This document shows positions 55,284-64,000 of a stretch of DNA of 64,000 nt, one piece after another. The stretch comes from Bryocella elongata. GTDB lineage: Bacteria; Acidobacteriota; Terriglobia; Terriglobales; Acidobacteriaceae. The translations under genes and the position numbers were made by a program. Location: NCBI RefSeq assembly GCF_900108185.1, contig NZ_FNVA01000001.1, positions 1,426,001-1,490,000 of the forward strand, read 5' to 3'. The notes below the pieces were generated by a model. It ran no database searches. It was not told the origin of the DNA and saw only the letters and a program-made list of their open reading frames with translations. The stretch's first letter is position 1; each line of letters opens with the position of its first letter.

Positions 55284-56834
55284 ATGGCGATCGTAGTTTC
55301 CAGGCACGACTCCCGGTATCAGACGCTCAAACAAGGCCAGAACCTCCGCTGGCCCTCAGTCGAGGCCAACGCAGCTGCACGTATTGTCTTGTGTGAAAAC
55401 GCTGCCGACGCTGCGGACGCACTGCAGGCCATAGTAAGCGAGGGCGTACGCCCTACTGTGCGCAGCGGAGGACATTGCTACGAGGACTTCGTTGTAAATA
55501 ACCCTGCCGGTGCCATACTTGACCTGAGCCTCATGTCGACGGTGGGAAAACGCAGCGGCGAGTCTGTCTATAGGATCGGTCCCGGGGCGCAGCTTTGGAA
55601 CGCTTACTCCGAACTCTACAAGCGCTATGGGGCAACGTTGCCCGCAGGCACCTGCGGCACTGTAGGAGCTGGCGGCCACATCACAGGCGGCGGCTATGGT
55701 CTGCTGTCGCGGCTGCATGGCTTGTCCTGCGACTGGCTCTCAGCGGTCGACATTCTCACCGTCGACGCGAAAGGCACGGTAGTTCCACGAACAGCCAGCG
55801 CACACCGCGATGCCGACCTGTTTCGCGCCTGCCGTGGCGGTGGTGGTGGCAACTTTGGAGTAATCACAAGTTATGTCTTCGATGAGCTGCCGCAGGCTCC
55901 TGCTGAGGTGATCGAGGCGCATGTCCGCTTCATCTGGAGCGACACGACGGTCGAGCGATTCGTGCGAATCATGAAGACCTTTGGTGACTACTGGGAGACC
56001 CGAGGGCAGGCCCCCGATACCTGGGGTATGTTTGCTGTACTCACCGTTGCCCATCACTCGAACCCGGGCTTCGGCATGTCGGTGCAGTTCTGTAATCCAG
56101 ACGGCACATGCAATGATCTGACCGTCTTGAATGACTATCTTGATCTCTTCGCGCAATGCGGCGGTGTGACGACGACCACCGCACCGAAGACAACACATGG
56201 CCAGCCCTCAGGCGGCAAAGCAGCGACACCGCGGGACCCCACAGAAGCCGTCTGCCTCGGCGTGCATACCGTCAGACGGACCAGCTGGCTCTATGCAACG
56301 GCAACCGAAGCCGGAGGACCAGGAAGGTTGCGGGGTAAGTACAAATCGGTCTACATGAAGCGCGGGTTCACCGAAGCCGAGGCACGATGCATCTACAAGC
56401 ACATGCATCGAACGGCAGGCAGCATCGATCTGAAAGCTTCTATGGTGGAGATCGATTCCTATGGTGGCGCGATCAATCGCCCAGGCTTCGCAAACACCAC
56501 GGCAATGGCGCAACGTTCGTCGGTCATTAAGATGCAACCTATGACTTTCTGGAGCGATGCCGAGGACGATGCGGCCCACAGCACATGGCTCAATGACTTC
56601 TACACCGAACTCTACTCAGGACCGGACTCCGACCCCCTGCATCCTGGGACGCCCTTTCCAGGACCACGCTACGAAGGCTGTTACATCAACTACCCGGACA
56701 AGGAGATGTTGGCCTATCCCTACTGGCCGCAGCTTTACTACGGCGTCGAAGGACTCTATCCATTCCTGCAGGCTGTCAAGCGGAAGTACGACCCCAACAA
56801 CATCTTTCACCATGCGATGTCGATACGAAACTAG
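55284..56834 (+). CDS. FAD-linked oxidase, BBE type, bicovalent flavin (oligosaccharide oxidase-like)
   Basis: 516 residues. The PCMH-type FAD domain shows [17 protein letters not shown] with His64 and [20 protein letters not shown] with Cys124. His and Cys at these sites form the 8-alpha-histidyl, 6-S-cysteinyl bicovalent FAD of glucooligosaccharide oxidases and other berberine-bridge-like enzymes. The C-terminus has the BBE signature ([23 protein letters not shown]). A stop codon three codons upstream fixes the start near 55284, and no signal peptide is visible. It is followed after 11 bp by a Tat-type lactonase-like gene. Oxidation of a sugar to a lactone that the neighbour then opens is the simplest joint role (inference). 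Confidence 0.85.
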   Translation: MAIVVSRHDSRYQTLKQGQNLRWPSVEANAAARIVLCENAADAADALQAIVSEGVRPTVRSGGHCYEDFVVNNPAGAILDLSLMSTVGKRSGESVYRIGPGAQLWNAYSELYKRYGATLPAGTCGTVGAGGHITGGGYGLLSRLHGLSCDWLSAVDILTVDAKGTVVPRTASAHRDADLFRACRGGGGGNFGVITSYVFDELPQAPAEVIEAHVRFIWSDTTVERFVRIMKTFGDYWETRGQAPDTWGMFAVLTVAHHSNPGFGMSVQFCNPDGTCNDLTVLNDYLDLFAQCGGVTTTTAPKTTHGQPSGGKAATPRDPTEAVCLGVHTVRRTSWLYATATEAGGPGRLRGKYKSVYMKRGFTEAEARCIYKHMHRTAGSIDLKASMVEIDSYGGAINRPGFANTTAMAQRSSVIKMQPMTFWSDAEDDAAHSTWLNDFYTELYSGPDSDPLHPGTPFPGPRYEGCYINYPDKEMLAYPYWPQLYYGVEGLYPFLQAVKRKYDPNNIFHHAMSIRN

Positions 56835-56845
56835 GCGAGGCGGAT

Positions 56846-58021
56846 ATGTTCGAGCATGAGCCGTGGAACCGCCGAAGGTTTTTGCAAGCATCTCTCACTC
56901 TGCCGGCAAGCAGGTACACGCGCCTCTTACATGGGGCCCTTCTCTCACAAGACATGACAGCAGTCCTTCCACACGTTGCGTTCCTCGGTACTACGGGAGA
57001 ATCCCCGGGCATTCATGTATATCGCGCGGATGGCCAACGATGGATTTTGCAACAGGCAATCGCAACCAAAGCACCCGTTTCGCTTGCCCTACACCCCGAT
57101 GGACGCATGCTCTACGTCCTCCAGGAGTTGAGCGAGTGGGAAGGGCTGCCTCGTGGTGCTGTTGAAACCTTCCAAGTCGAGACTTCGACGGGCAAACTGA
57201 GGTCTTTGGGATGTCAAGGGCTATCGCTCTCGGCCATCATGCCGCGACACCTCGCAGTCTCTCCCGATGGAACGGCCCTTGTGGTTGCCGTGCAAGGAGG
57301 GGGAGCCTACAACCTCCTTCCCATCGGCGTTGACGGTCAACTAGGTACAGTACGCAGCATTGTGAAGGAGACCGGGTGCGGGCCGGACGCGCAACATCAG
57401 GGAAGTGCCCGCCCTCAAACAGTTCTATTTGACCGGAATGGACACGTGATTACCGCAGACATGGGTAGCGATCGTCTGACGGTCTTTGGATACGATGCCG
57501 GGCTACGAACGCTGTCCAGGCATCTTCTTCCAGCTGGCAGCGGGCCTCGGCATCTCGCGTTGCATCCCTCCTCGCGCCGGCTCTATGTCGCCAACGTACT
57601 TAGCAGTTCGATCATTGGGTTGCACTACGACGCCCACGCTGGTGTGATTCGGGATCAATTCGTGCAATCCTGCGAAGGCTACGGCGAGACATTGGCGATT
57701 CATCCCAGCAGCGACACTCTTTACTCGTCAAGGGGAGATGAGATCGCCGCGTGGAGGATCGCCCCAGCGACAGGCATGCTTTCCGTGAAGCAGAGGACGA
57801 GAATGGCAGCGACGGTGGTGCATGAATTGATTGCGTCTGCGGAAGGACAAGCACTGATTGCCGTAACCTCCTGCGGCGTGGCGCGGATCCGCGTCGACAG
57901 TACGACAGGCGCTCTCGGCAATCTTGTCAGCATTACACCCATGGCGGCCACGCGTTGCTTCACGATGAAGCCTTTGGATACGATCGGAGCACCTCAGCTT
58001 CCAAGCATGCAGCATCGCTGA
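56846..58021 (+). CDS. 6-phosphogluconolactonase-like seven-bladed propeller lactonase, Tat-exported
   Basis: 391 residues. The N-terminus has a twin-arginine motif (WNRRRFLQASLTLPAS) shortly after ATG 56846. The body consists of propeller blades of the YkgB/Pgl type (VSLALHPDGRMLYVLQELSE, RHLAVSPDGTALVVAVQGGG, GPRHLALHPSSRRLYVANVL), where the blade-end residues form the active site of bacterial 6-phosphogluconolactonase. A secreted member probably acts on unphosphorylated aldonolactones. It directly follows the flavin oxidase gene, which could generate such lactones. Confidence 0.82.
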   Translation: MFEHEPWNRRRFLQASLTLPASRYTRLLHGALLSQDMTAVLPHVAFLGTTGESPGIHVYRADGQRWILQQAIATKAPVSLALHPDGRMLYVLQELSEWEGLPRGAVETFQVETSTGKLRSLGCQGLSLSAIMPRHLAVSPDGTALVVAVQGGGAYNLLPIGVDGQLGTVRSIVKETGCGPDAQHQGSARPQTVLFDRNGHVITADMGSDRLTVFGYDAGLRTLSRHLLPAGSGPRHLALHPSSRRLYVANVLSSSIIGLHYDAHAGVIRDQFVQSCEGYGETLAIHPSSDTLYSSRGDEIAAWRIAPATGMLSVKQRTRMAATVVHELIASAEGQALIAVTSCGVARIRVDSTTGALGNLVSITPMAATRCFTMKPLDTIGAPQLPSMQHR

Positions 58022-58104
58022 CTCTGGTGGCCACCCGCTGGTTACACTCGCCACAAACGTAGAAGCCGGGCAACTCGAACCGCTATTGTCTGCCCGATCC
58101 TAAG

Positions 58105-59481
58105 CTAGTGTTCTGTGGAGCCCGCCTTCCCTGTCGGCGCTGCATGTGGCGCGAATGTCGTCCAGCGTGACGCCACACTATCATGCGGTCCAGCCGGCTG
58201 ATTCCATAACGAGGTACCCAGACCGTTCAGGTTATAGACAATCTTGCCGTCCTTCAACGTAAGTTCACAAACCAGCCTCTTCGTGCCATTGAGCCGTTTG
58301 TTGTCCATGTCAGTGAACCCGAACTTCCCGTTCTCCATACGCAATACTGCGATGTCGGCAATGGAGCCCTCCGAGAGATTGCCGAGCTCCTCATGTTTGA
58401 TCTCTCGGGCCGGATGCGAAGTCATCTCCGCAACGACTTCTTTGAGCGGCACACCCAATGCAAGGATCTTGTCTGCTACATTCAACTCGTCCTTCATCGC
58501 AGCGTTCATGCTCGTCACATGAATATCGGTCGAGATCGAGTCCGGGATGAAGCCGTCCTTGATCATCGGCTCCGCAAGCGCCCAACGGAAGCTCCCGCCA
58601 CCATGGCCCACGTCAAAGTAGATGCCCCGCTTGCGGCCTGCGATCATTCCACGGCTCGGACCGAGCGTCGTCAGGTCTTGTTCGTGCCTCAATCCCGAAT
58701 ACATATGCGTGTAGATATCACCAGGCCGCAACTTTTCGGTCATTAGATCGTAGATGGGTCGGCTAGGCCAATCGACGCCAAAGTCCACCATCACCGGAAT
58801 GTTTGCGTGGGTGCCTGCGATAACGGCCTGCTCCACGGGAGTCCATTGCGGACCGGCGAAATGCGCCGTCTTGATCCCAACGATTATCTGTGGATACTTC
58901 AGCGCCATGGTCGCGGTCGCCTCTCCATCCATATCAGCCATGTTCTGCTCGTAGGCATCGCCGCGCATACCGGAACCCACGATATTCAGCATCGCAAAGA
59001 CACGTGTCTTCGAACGGTCGATAATGCGCTGTTTGAAATCCTCAAAATTGCGCCATCCGGAGCATCCCGCATCGACAACCGTCGTCACGCCGACTCGGAA
59101 GGTGAATCCATCTGGAGGCACACTGTTATCGCCTGCATAGGAGTTTCGTTCTCCCGTCCCCGCATATACATGGACATGGATATCGATCAGTCCCGGAGTC
59201 ACATAGAGTCCCTTCACATCGATCGTCTTGAGTGCATCGGCGGGGGAAATGTGCGGTGCAACTCTTGCGATCTTGCCATCCTTGACCGCAACATCCATCA
59301 AGGAGTCGATATGGTTTTTATCATCGAGCACATGCCCTCCTCGCAATAACAAGTCATAGACCGGTTGCGGTACCGCTCGTGTCTGGGCGATTCCATTTGT
59401 GCCTGGTAACGTACCTAGAACCATTGCGCAAGCTGCAAAACCAGCTACACATAACTCTTTGCGAAAGAGTCCCATCATCAT
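58105..59481 (-). CDS. Amidohydrolase/deacetylase-family metallohydrolase, exported
   Basis: About 458 residues from the ATG cluster 59475-59481, directly after a GGGGG-rich site; the frame opens earlier at 59559 but without family sequence. A Sec signal (CVAGFAACAMVLGTLPGTNGIAQ) precedes the two-part beta-sandwich/TIM-barrel amidohydrolase fold. The metal site HVH is in LIDIHVHVYAG, a likely carboxylated Lys is in IVGIKTAHF, and His is in DVGHGGGSF and ISTDIHVTSM. The segment VMVDFGVDW has Asp where related enzymes often carry a metal-binding His. The closest known group (Atu3266/EF0837-type) removes acyl groups from N- or O-acylated acids. It is the last gene of a five-gene operon with two SelA-like enzymes, RidA and RraA. 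Confidence 0.82.
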   Translation of the reverse strand: MMMGLFRKELCVAGFAACAMVLGTLPGTNGIAQTRAVPQPVYDLLLRGGHVLDDKNHIDSLMDVAVKDGKIARVAPHISPADALKTIDVKGLYVTPGLIDIHVHVYAGTGERNSYAGDNSVPPDGFTFRVGVTTVVDAGCSGWRNFEDFKQRIIDRSKTRVFAMLNIVGSGMRGDAYEQNMADMDGEATATMALKYPQIIVGIKTAHFAGPQWTPVEQAVIAGTHANIPVMVDFGVDWPSRPIYDLMTEKLRPGDIYTHMYSGLRHEQDLTTLGPSRGMIAGRKRGIYFDVGHGGGSFRWALAEPMIKDGFIPDSISTDIHVTSMNAAMKDELNVADKILALGVPLKEVVAEMTSHPAREIKHEELGNLSEGSIADIAVLRMENGKFGFTDMDNKRLNGTKRLVCELTLKDGKIVYNLNGLGTSLWNQPAGPHDSVASRWTTFAPHAAPTGKAGSTEH

Positions 59482-59605
59482 CCCCCAATCCGTGCGCCGA
59501 GGCGCAGGTATGCATCGAGCGCTCGCCATCAGAAGCGGCGGCGCCCTCGTTGCAATCACTCACCGACCGCGCCCTTCACAGACAGCGCGACGGTGAACTA
59601 CTTCC

Positions 59606-61222
59606 CTAAGCTCTCGTAGCCTTCCAGGTGGCCTTCCCGTACTCACCGAGGTCGACCGCACCAGACATCGAGTTCCCTGTTACCTTCCCTTTGAAGGTCC
59701 AGTTGATCTCGTTGCCGGGGACAGCCATCTGACTTCTCAGTTCGATCTCATCGGCGTGAATAGCGCCCTTGAGTGCGGCCGTGTACATCTCTCCCGATTG
59801 TGTCCCGTGGAGTTCGTTGCCGTTCTGCTCTATCGCGAAATGCTGCTCGCCCACACCGCGCGTGTACTGAATGGAGACCGCCCACTTCCCTTGCACACGC
59901 TCCGGTGCTCCGGTTGGAATGGCAGGGTCTTCATAGTGGCCGGGGTTCGTCAGCGCCTCAAAGATTGCGTCCGCGATGATGTGCTCTTCACCGGCATCCA
60001 TCATGTACGGCATGATGGTGAGCGAGCTTGCCATGTGATCTGGTCTGGTCCCACTGCCTCCGTCAACAAGGATGCGCGGCGTTCCTGCATCGAGACGGGC
60101 AACTAACTCCGTGCCTGTAATCTTTAGCTGCGAGGCATCCCAATGCAGGCGAAGACGAGGTGACCGATTTGAGAGGTCCTCAGGCTGCAGGTACTCTGCG
60201 GTGACAGACGGCAGCCCCTTCACGCGATCTGCGATGTACTGCAGCCATGAAAGCCACATGCGCTGTTCAGCATCGTGGTCGCGTTTGTACCACTGGCGCA
60301 CTGCAGCGAGCAGCCCCATCGCCTCTTCCTTGCTGCACTTGAAGGCCCGGCCATAGTTGTGGTGCGGCGCGGCCTGGAAGTACGCTGCACGACAAAGATC
60401 CTTCTGCCCAATCAGCATTCCGGAGGACTGCGGTCCGCGCATGCACTTGCCGCCGGAGTAACCCACCAGCGTGGCACCATGTCGGAGATGGATGTTCGGA
60501 ACCAGCGGCTCCTCTGCAGCCGCGTCCACAAAGACGGGAATCTGGTGCTCTCGTGCGATCGCACAGATGTTGGGAATGCTCAACGGCCCCGTCTCCGCCG
60601 CGGGACTGGAGAGGATGTAGATCATTGCCGTACGCGTCGAGATCTTGTTCTTCAACTCCTCGGCAGAAGCTACCTCCACGACCTCCGCACCGGTCATGCG
60701 CACACCAAAATCATAAGGATTGCGTGAGTGCTTCGGAATGATGACCTGGTCACGCTCTCTGCGGTATGGCAGAGCCTGCGACCTCTCGGGGTCCGTGCCA
60801 ACGGTGCATGCCACGGTGGCCAGCGCAATCGCAGCTTCGCAACCGGTCGTCGCGATTCCCCACTCCGCCCCGGTCAGTTGCCCGAGCTCCTTGCCGATCG
60901 CGTCCATCATCTCGTCAAGATGCACAAAGTAGAAGGACGCCTCGTACATGGCCTGCTTCACCTGCGGCAACGATCGCGACCCACTGATGATTGTGAACGT
61001 GCCGTGCGCGTTGATAATGGGCCGCACGCCAATCTGCGTGAACAGATTATTCATCTCGGTGCCCTTCCGAGCTGGCAGCATTACGCCAGACGGGCCCTGA
61101 GCCTGCGACATGGCGCCTGCGGCCAACGGAGAGATGGCGGTAGCGGCGCTGGCGGCGGACAAGAGCCCCGATTGCTTGAGAACCTCGCGCCGTGACCAGC
61201 GCGCCTTACGAAAAATAGACAT
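59606..61222 (-). CDS. SelA-like PLP-dependent enzyme with extra C-terminal beta domain, Tat-exported (copy A)
   Basis: 538 residues. Twin-arginine signal (WSRREVLKQSGLLSAASAAT). The fold-type I PLP domain matches the selenocysteine-synthase-like branch, which includes D-glucosaminate-6-phosphate ammonia-lyase: TTGCEAAIALATVAC (phosphate site), PVFVDAAAEEPL (PLP-pairing Asp) and the Schiff-base Lys259 in VGYSGGKCMRGPQSSG. The last ~85 residues (EQHFAIEQNGNELHG, INWTFKGKVTGNSMSGAVDL) are an added beta-rich domain absent from copy B. It is not a selenocysteine synthase: it is exported and sits in a catabolic operon. An ammonia-eliminating reaction on a 2-amino acid or amino-sugar acid is the best guess. 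Confidence 0.82.
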   Translation of the reverse strand: MSIFRKARWSRREVLKQSGLLSAASAATAISPLAAGAMSQAQGPSGVMLPARKGTEMNNLFTQIGVRPIINAHGTFTIISGSRSLPQVKQAMYEASFYFVHLDEMMDAIGKELGQLTGAEWGIATTGCEAAIALATVACTVGTDPERSQALPYRRERDQVIIPKHSRNPYDFGVRMTGAEVVEVASAEELKNKISTRTAMIYILSSPAAETGPLSIPNICAIAREHQIPVFVDAAAEEPLVPNIHLRHGATLVGYSGGKCMRGPQSSGMLIGQKDLCRAAYFQAAPHHNYGRAFKCSKEEAMGLLAAVRQWYKRDHDAEQRMWLSWLQYIADRVKGLPSVTAEYLQPEDLSNRSPRLRLHWDASQLKITGTELVARLDAGTPRILVDGGSGTRPDHMASSLTIMPYMMDAGEEHIIADAIFEALTNPGHYEDPAIPTGAPERVQGKWAVSIQYTRGVGEQHFAIEQNGNELHGTQSGEMYTAALKGAIHADEIELRSQMAVPGNEINWTFKGKVTGNSMSGAVDLGEYGKATWKATRA

Positions 61223-61312
61223 AAACTCGTCTCTCCCAATCGTTGCGATGGGGTGATGGGTTCTTACGGATGAGGCCAGTACCGGTAGGCACTCTTACCG
61301 GCACATCGGAAG

Positions 61313-61795
61313 CTAGATGTAGGCGATCAGATCAATCTCTACGAGTGAGTTGCCTGGGATGCCCCCCGCTGGAGCGATCGTCGTTCGGACCGGAGGCACC
61401 TTCCCCCAGCGTCCCGCGTAAACAGTGTTCATCTTCTCCCAGTCGTTAATGTCGTTCAGGTAGACGTTGACCTTGAGGACCTTCTCCATAGAGGATCCGG
61501 CACCGATAAGGTTCTTCTCCAACTCGTCGAGAACATGCTTGGTGTGCTCTTCGATCGTTCCCTTGAAGTGCGCACCGACGCCTGCGAGAAAGAGCAGGTT
61601 GCCATAAGAAACGGCACTGGAAAACAGCGGTGGAGCGGCGCTAGCATTGTCAGCGTTCTTTTTCACCGGATACGATTTCTTCTCAAGCTTCCCTGTCGTC
61701 TGGGCCACAGCCGGCTCAACGACAGTCACACCAGTGACGGCCACTGCAGCGGATGCTGCGTTCATAAGAAGACTTCTTCTGGACTGCTTAGACAT
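61313..61795 (-). CDS. RidA/YjgF-family enamine/imine deaminase, Tat-exported
   Basis: 160 residues. The N-terminus MSKQSRRSLLMNAASAAVAV is a twin-arginine signal, and the Rid domain (about 40-160) follows: LFSSAVSYGNLLFLAGVGAH, VLKVNVYLNDINDWEKMNTV, PPVRTTIAPAGGIPGNSLVE, DLIAYI. The Arg in PPVRTT is the substrate-carboxylate Arg of active RidA. RidA hydrolyses enamines and imines released by PLP dehydratases; here it lies between two PLP-enzyme genes. Exported Rid proteins are unusual. AAGGGAG precedes ATG 61795. Confidence 0.88.
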   Translation of the reverse strand: MSKQSRRSLLMNAASAAVAVTGVTVVEPAVAQTTGKLEKKSYPVKKNADNASAAPPLFSSAVSYGNLLFLAGVGAHFKGTIEEHTKHVLDELEKNLIGAGSSMEKVLKVNVYLNDINDWEKMNTVYAGRWGKVPPVRTTIAPAGGIPGNSLVEIDLIAYI

Positions 61796-61848
61796 GGGAC
61801 AGACTCCCTTTCACGATCATTGAAGTACCACCGGCACCGTCCACCGGC

Positions 61849-63159
61849 TCACAGTTGAAGTTGAGGTTGAGTCAACGCAGCACGTAGCCGACGACCGACG
61901 ATCTCGTCCTCACCGGGCTGCAGCATCCAAGTGCCAATAACAATGGTGTTCTCGTTGGAGTGAGTACCGAGGCGCCCGGTGGTTCCAGTCGCGGGATTGA
62001 GCTCAATCTGTGGACGTTCTTTGCGTAAACGCTCCTGCACCTGGAGCGGAGTAATGCCAACTACCTTGGGATCGTAGGAGAGAATCAGGTGGGGCACGTG
62101 GTTAGCGATCTCAGGCATGAAAATCTCCGATCTAAGTGTCGGCACGTCCTTCACCAGCTGAAGGATCACATTGGCGCGGCGCATGTATTCGACCTGATTG
62201 GCCGCATCATCCTGCTCCAGTAGCCAGTCGACCGCCGCGACCATCCCAACTATCTGCTCCTTGGCCACCTTCATCCCTCGACCGACGGCATCAGAGTTAG
62301 GGCTATCGTTAAGCATTGCCAGCCCGATCAGGTGTTTCTTGCCTAACAGCAGACCAGCGTTCTGCGGCCCACGAATTCCCTTCCCTCCGGAGAAGCACAC
62401 AAGGTCATATCCCATACCGGTGTACTTCCACAGGTTCTCGATCGGGGGCATGTCGGCGGCGGCATCCATGTGACAGGGCACATTGTGCTTGTGGGCCACG
62501 TCGAGCCAGGTCTTTCGATCAATCCGGCCACCTTCAGCAGAGTTGAAGAAATTGGTCATGACCGTGTTCGGGGTGAATGCACGCTCATAGTCTTCAAGCG
62601 TGACAACCTCAACGATGCGCACACCACACAGCAGCATCGCGTGGTCATACTCATAGCGATGCGACTTTTGGACGATGACCTCGCTCCGTGGTAAGACCTC
62701 TGATGGAATATGCTCCGGAGCGGCGCCGGTAGAGGATGCCATGCAAGCGGCGGTCGCCAGCGTCAACGCAGCCGACGCACCTGACGTCACCAAGGCAGCC
62801 TCGCAGCGCAGCCGCTTGGCGATGTACTCTCCGGAGGCACGTTGCAAGTCCTTCAGCACCACAGGATGCAGCGCAGCCTGTGCTACCGCACGCTGCACCT
62901 GCGGCGGCATAACGGCCGCGGTGAGATAGGTGTAGGTCCCCGCCGCGTTGATAATCTTCTCGACGCCGAGCTTCTCATAGTAGTCATCTGCTGTCCCGGA
63001 AGCAGCCGGCGCATGCCCCCTCCCCATGCCCACGGGGCCCTCCGCCGATGCCTTCGTCGGCGCGGACAGCGGACTTAGTCCGAAAGCCGCAAGCATCGCC
63101 TGTGACCATCCGATAAAACGGCGACGCGTCAATATCCCCGTTGGCTCAAACTTCGACAT
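61849..63159 (-). CDS. SelA-like PLP-dependent enzyme, Tat-exported (copy B)
   Basis: 436 residues from ATG 63159 (GGAG nine bases upstream; in-frame ATGs at 63174 and 63168 are also possible). Twin-arginine signal ILTRRRFIGWSQAMLAAFG. PLP-domain motifs: INAAGTYTYLTAAVMP, LVTSGASAALTLATAAC, VPCHMDAAADMPP (PLP Asp) and Schiff-base Lys in CFSGGKGIRGPQNAG (about residue 260). It lacks the extra C-terminal domain of copy A, with which it shares the GGK-x-x-RGPQ core. It lies between RraA and RidA genes. Confidence 0.82.
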   Translation of the reverse strand: MSKFEPTGILTRRRFIGWSQAMLAAFGLSPLSAPTKASAEGPVGMGRGHAPAASGTADDYYEKLGVEKIINAAGTYTYLTAAVMPPQVQRAVAQAALHPVVLKDLQRASGEYIAKRLRCEAALVTSGASAALTLATAACMASSTGAAPEHIPSEVLPRSEVIVQKSHRYEYDHAMLLCGVRIVEVVTLEDYERAFTPNTVMTNFFNSAEGGRIDRKTWLDVAHKHNVPCHMDAAADMPPIENLWKYTGMGYDLVCFSGGKGIRGPQNAGLLLGKKHLIGLAMLNDSPNSDAVGRGMKVAKEQIVGMVAAVDWLLEQDDAANQVEYMRRANVILQLVKDVPTLRSEIFMPEIANHVPHLILSYDPKVVGITPLQVQERLRKERPQIELNPATGTTGRLGTHSNENTIVIGTWMLQPGEDEIVGRRLRAALTQPQLQL

Positions 63160-63232
63160 CCCTGCCATCTCCAATTCTGCTCTGCGAAGTGCTGGCTCAA
63201 TGCGATCACTACGGTCGATGAGCGAGCGGTAT

Positions 63233-63997
63233 CTAGATCCTTCCGAACTGCTTTACTGCGTCCACAATGGAGTGGGCTTTTTCGATGAAGGGGTACATGG
63301 CGTGCTCGCTGTAATCGAGTTGCTGCGCACGGATCAACACTTCAGCGGCGTGCTCGCGCGGTACGACAACAACACCGTCCTGATCGGCCACGACGATATC
63401 GTTGGCGTTCACCTGAACGCTTCCGCAATCGACCGGGACATTGACGCCGGCGAAGCGATAGTGCCCCACCGAAGTCGAAGGCACAGCGCCCGTCGAGTAC
63501 ACGGGAAATCCAATGCGCTTGAGTTGTGCGACATCGCGAACTCCGCCATCGACCACGGCCCCCGCAAAACCACGCGCCGACATCGCTGTTCCCATCAAGC
63601 CACCCATGCCCGCGATGTCGACGCCGTCCTCCACCTGCATGACATAGACCGCCCCAGGCCCGCCACTATCAATGGCCTGAAGCATTCCGCCGAGAGCATC
63701 GGGATCCTGGTTCTCCTGCTTGATGAGCTTGACTGTAAGTGCCACTCCAGCGAACTTCGTGGGGAAGATGGCTTCCATGCGGTGCGACATATAGTGCTTT
63801 TCGTGGAGCAATTGCTCCATCGCATCCGATACCGACGCAGCCTCCACATGGCGGTACGCCTCCAGCATCTCGGATGGATGTTCTTTGTACTCCACTGCAG
63901 TTCTCGGCGTATCAGCCAGGACAATGTGTGTTGCGACCGCAAGCGGCAGGCCCATCACGGCGATCAATACAACGTTGCGAGCTTGACGAAGTGGCAC
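63233..63997 (-). CDS. RraA-family aldolase-like protein, exported
   Basis: 254 residues visible. The GTG at 63997 is the last codon but one before the window edge, so a slightly earlier start is possible. The first ~28 residues (NVVLIAVMGLPLAVATHIVL) form a Sec signal. The RraA/HMG-aldolase fold shows ASVSDAMEQLL, the signature GLMGTAMSARGFAGAVVDGG and the Arg-Asp pair in GGVRDVAQLK, then VADQDGVVVVPREHA. Members cleave 4-hydroxy-4-methyl-2-oxo acids or decarboxylate oxaloacetate with a divalent metal; the E. coli RraA RNase E inhibitor is a different use of the fold. It heads the visible part of a five-gene exported-enzyme operon. Confidence 0.85.
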   Translation of the reverse strand: MPLRQARNVVLIAVMGLPLAVATHIVLADTPRTAVEYKEHPSEMLEAYRHVEAASVSDAMEQLLHEKHYMSHRMEAIFPTKFAGVALTVKLIKQENQDPDALGGMLQAIDSGGPGAVYVMQVEDGVDIAGMGGLMGTAMSARGFAGAVVDGGVRDVAQLKRIGFPVYSTGAVPSTSVGHYRFAGVNVPVDCGSVQVNANDIVVADQDGVVVVPREHAAEVLIRAQQLDYSEHAMYPFIEKAHSIVDAVKQFGRI

Positions 63998-64000
63998 GAG

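Noticed and set aside
59606-61222. Selenocysteine synthase (SelA) proper
   Set aside because: It carries a Tat signal, lies in a catabolic operon with RidA and an amidohydrolase, and neither selB nor a selenocysteine tRNA is nearby.

Overview
The window looks like part of an acidobacterial chromosome, most likely Acidobacteriaceae of the Granulicella/Terriglobus/Edaphobacter type. This is inferred from family content; I could not search a database. The signs are very large Oar-type TonB-dependent receptors (TBDRs) with an N-terminal carboxypeptidase-regulatory-like domain and no SusD partner, a TIGR03118 secreted protein, a Ser/Thr kinase-TPR gene beside a TIGR02999-type sigma factor, many Tat-exported enzymes, and high GC. 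It is dominated by plant/fungal polysaccharide use, and many CAZyme and receptor genes are broken or in fragments.

Layout. (1) 1-10.6 kb: a putative deoxysugar/aminosugar locus. A 5'-truncated glycosidase-like gene converges on a four-gene minus-strand operon (DapA/NanA-type aldolase, fucose-isomerase-like protein, GntR/FCD regulator, MFS transporter). Across a shared promoter region with a 25-bp perfect palindrome lie GH20 and GH29 enzymes on the plus strand. (2) 10.6-23.2 kb: an arabinose-type locus. TBDR1 is divergent from a membrane-anchored DNA-binding regulator, followed by GH127 and a GH54 protein whose lamin-tail domain is split by repeats. (3) 23.3-30.8 kb: a broken PIN toxin with its intact antitoxin, a TIGR03118 protein, and an operon of response regulator, histidine kinase, porin-like protein and cupredoxin. 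(4) 30.8-35.1 kb: a scar zone with an internally deleted IS3-family element, a beheaded and frameshifted TBDR, and a GH92 fragment. (5) 35.1-44.5 kb: a pectin side-chain locus. TBDR2 heads a run of GH27, GH28 and a second GH27 killed by one amber codon, and is divergent from a paralogue of the membrane regulator. (6) 44.8-53.8 kb: an IS remnant, a kinase/sigma pair, a large Ig-repeat lipoprotein and another TBDR relic. (7) 53.9-64 kb: a Gfo/Idh/MocA oxidoreductase, a bicovalent flavin oxidase followed by a lactonase, and a five-gene operon of exported enzymes (RraA, two SelA-like PLP enzymes, RidA, amidohydrolase).

Two candidates for undescribed biology stand out. First, a membrane-tethered one-component regulator sits divergent to a TBDR at two loci. 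Both intergenic regions carry the same GTGRAAACGTTTTCC operator, and a third, decayed copy of the regulator lies near TBDR1. Second, the 58.1-64.0 kb operon encodes what reads as a complete periplasmic deacylase / PLP lyase / enamine-deaminase / aldolase pathway, with a signal peptide on every member. No tRNA, rRNA or CRISPR array was seen.
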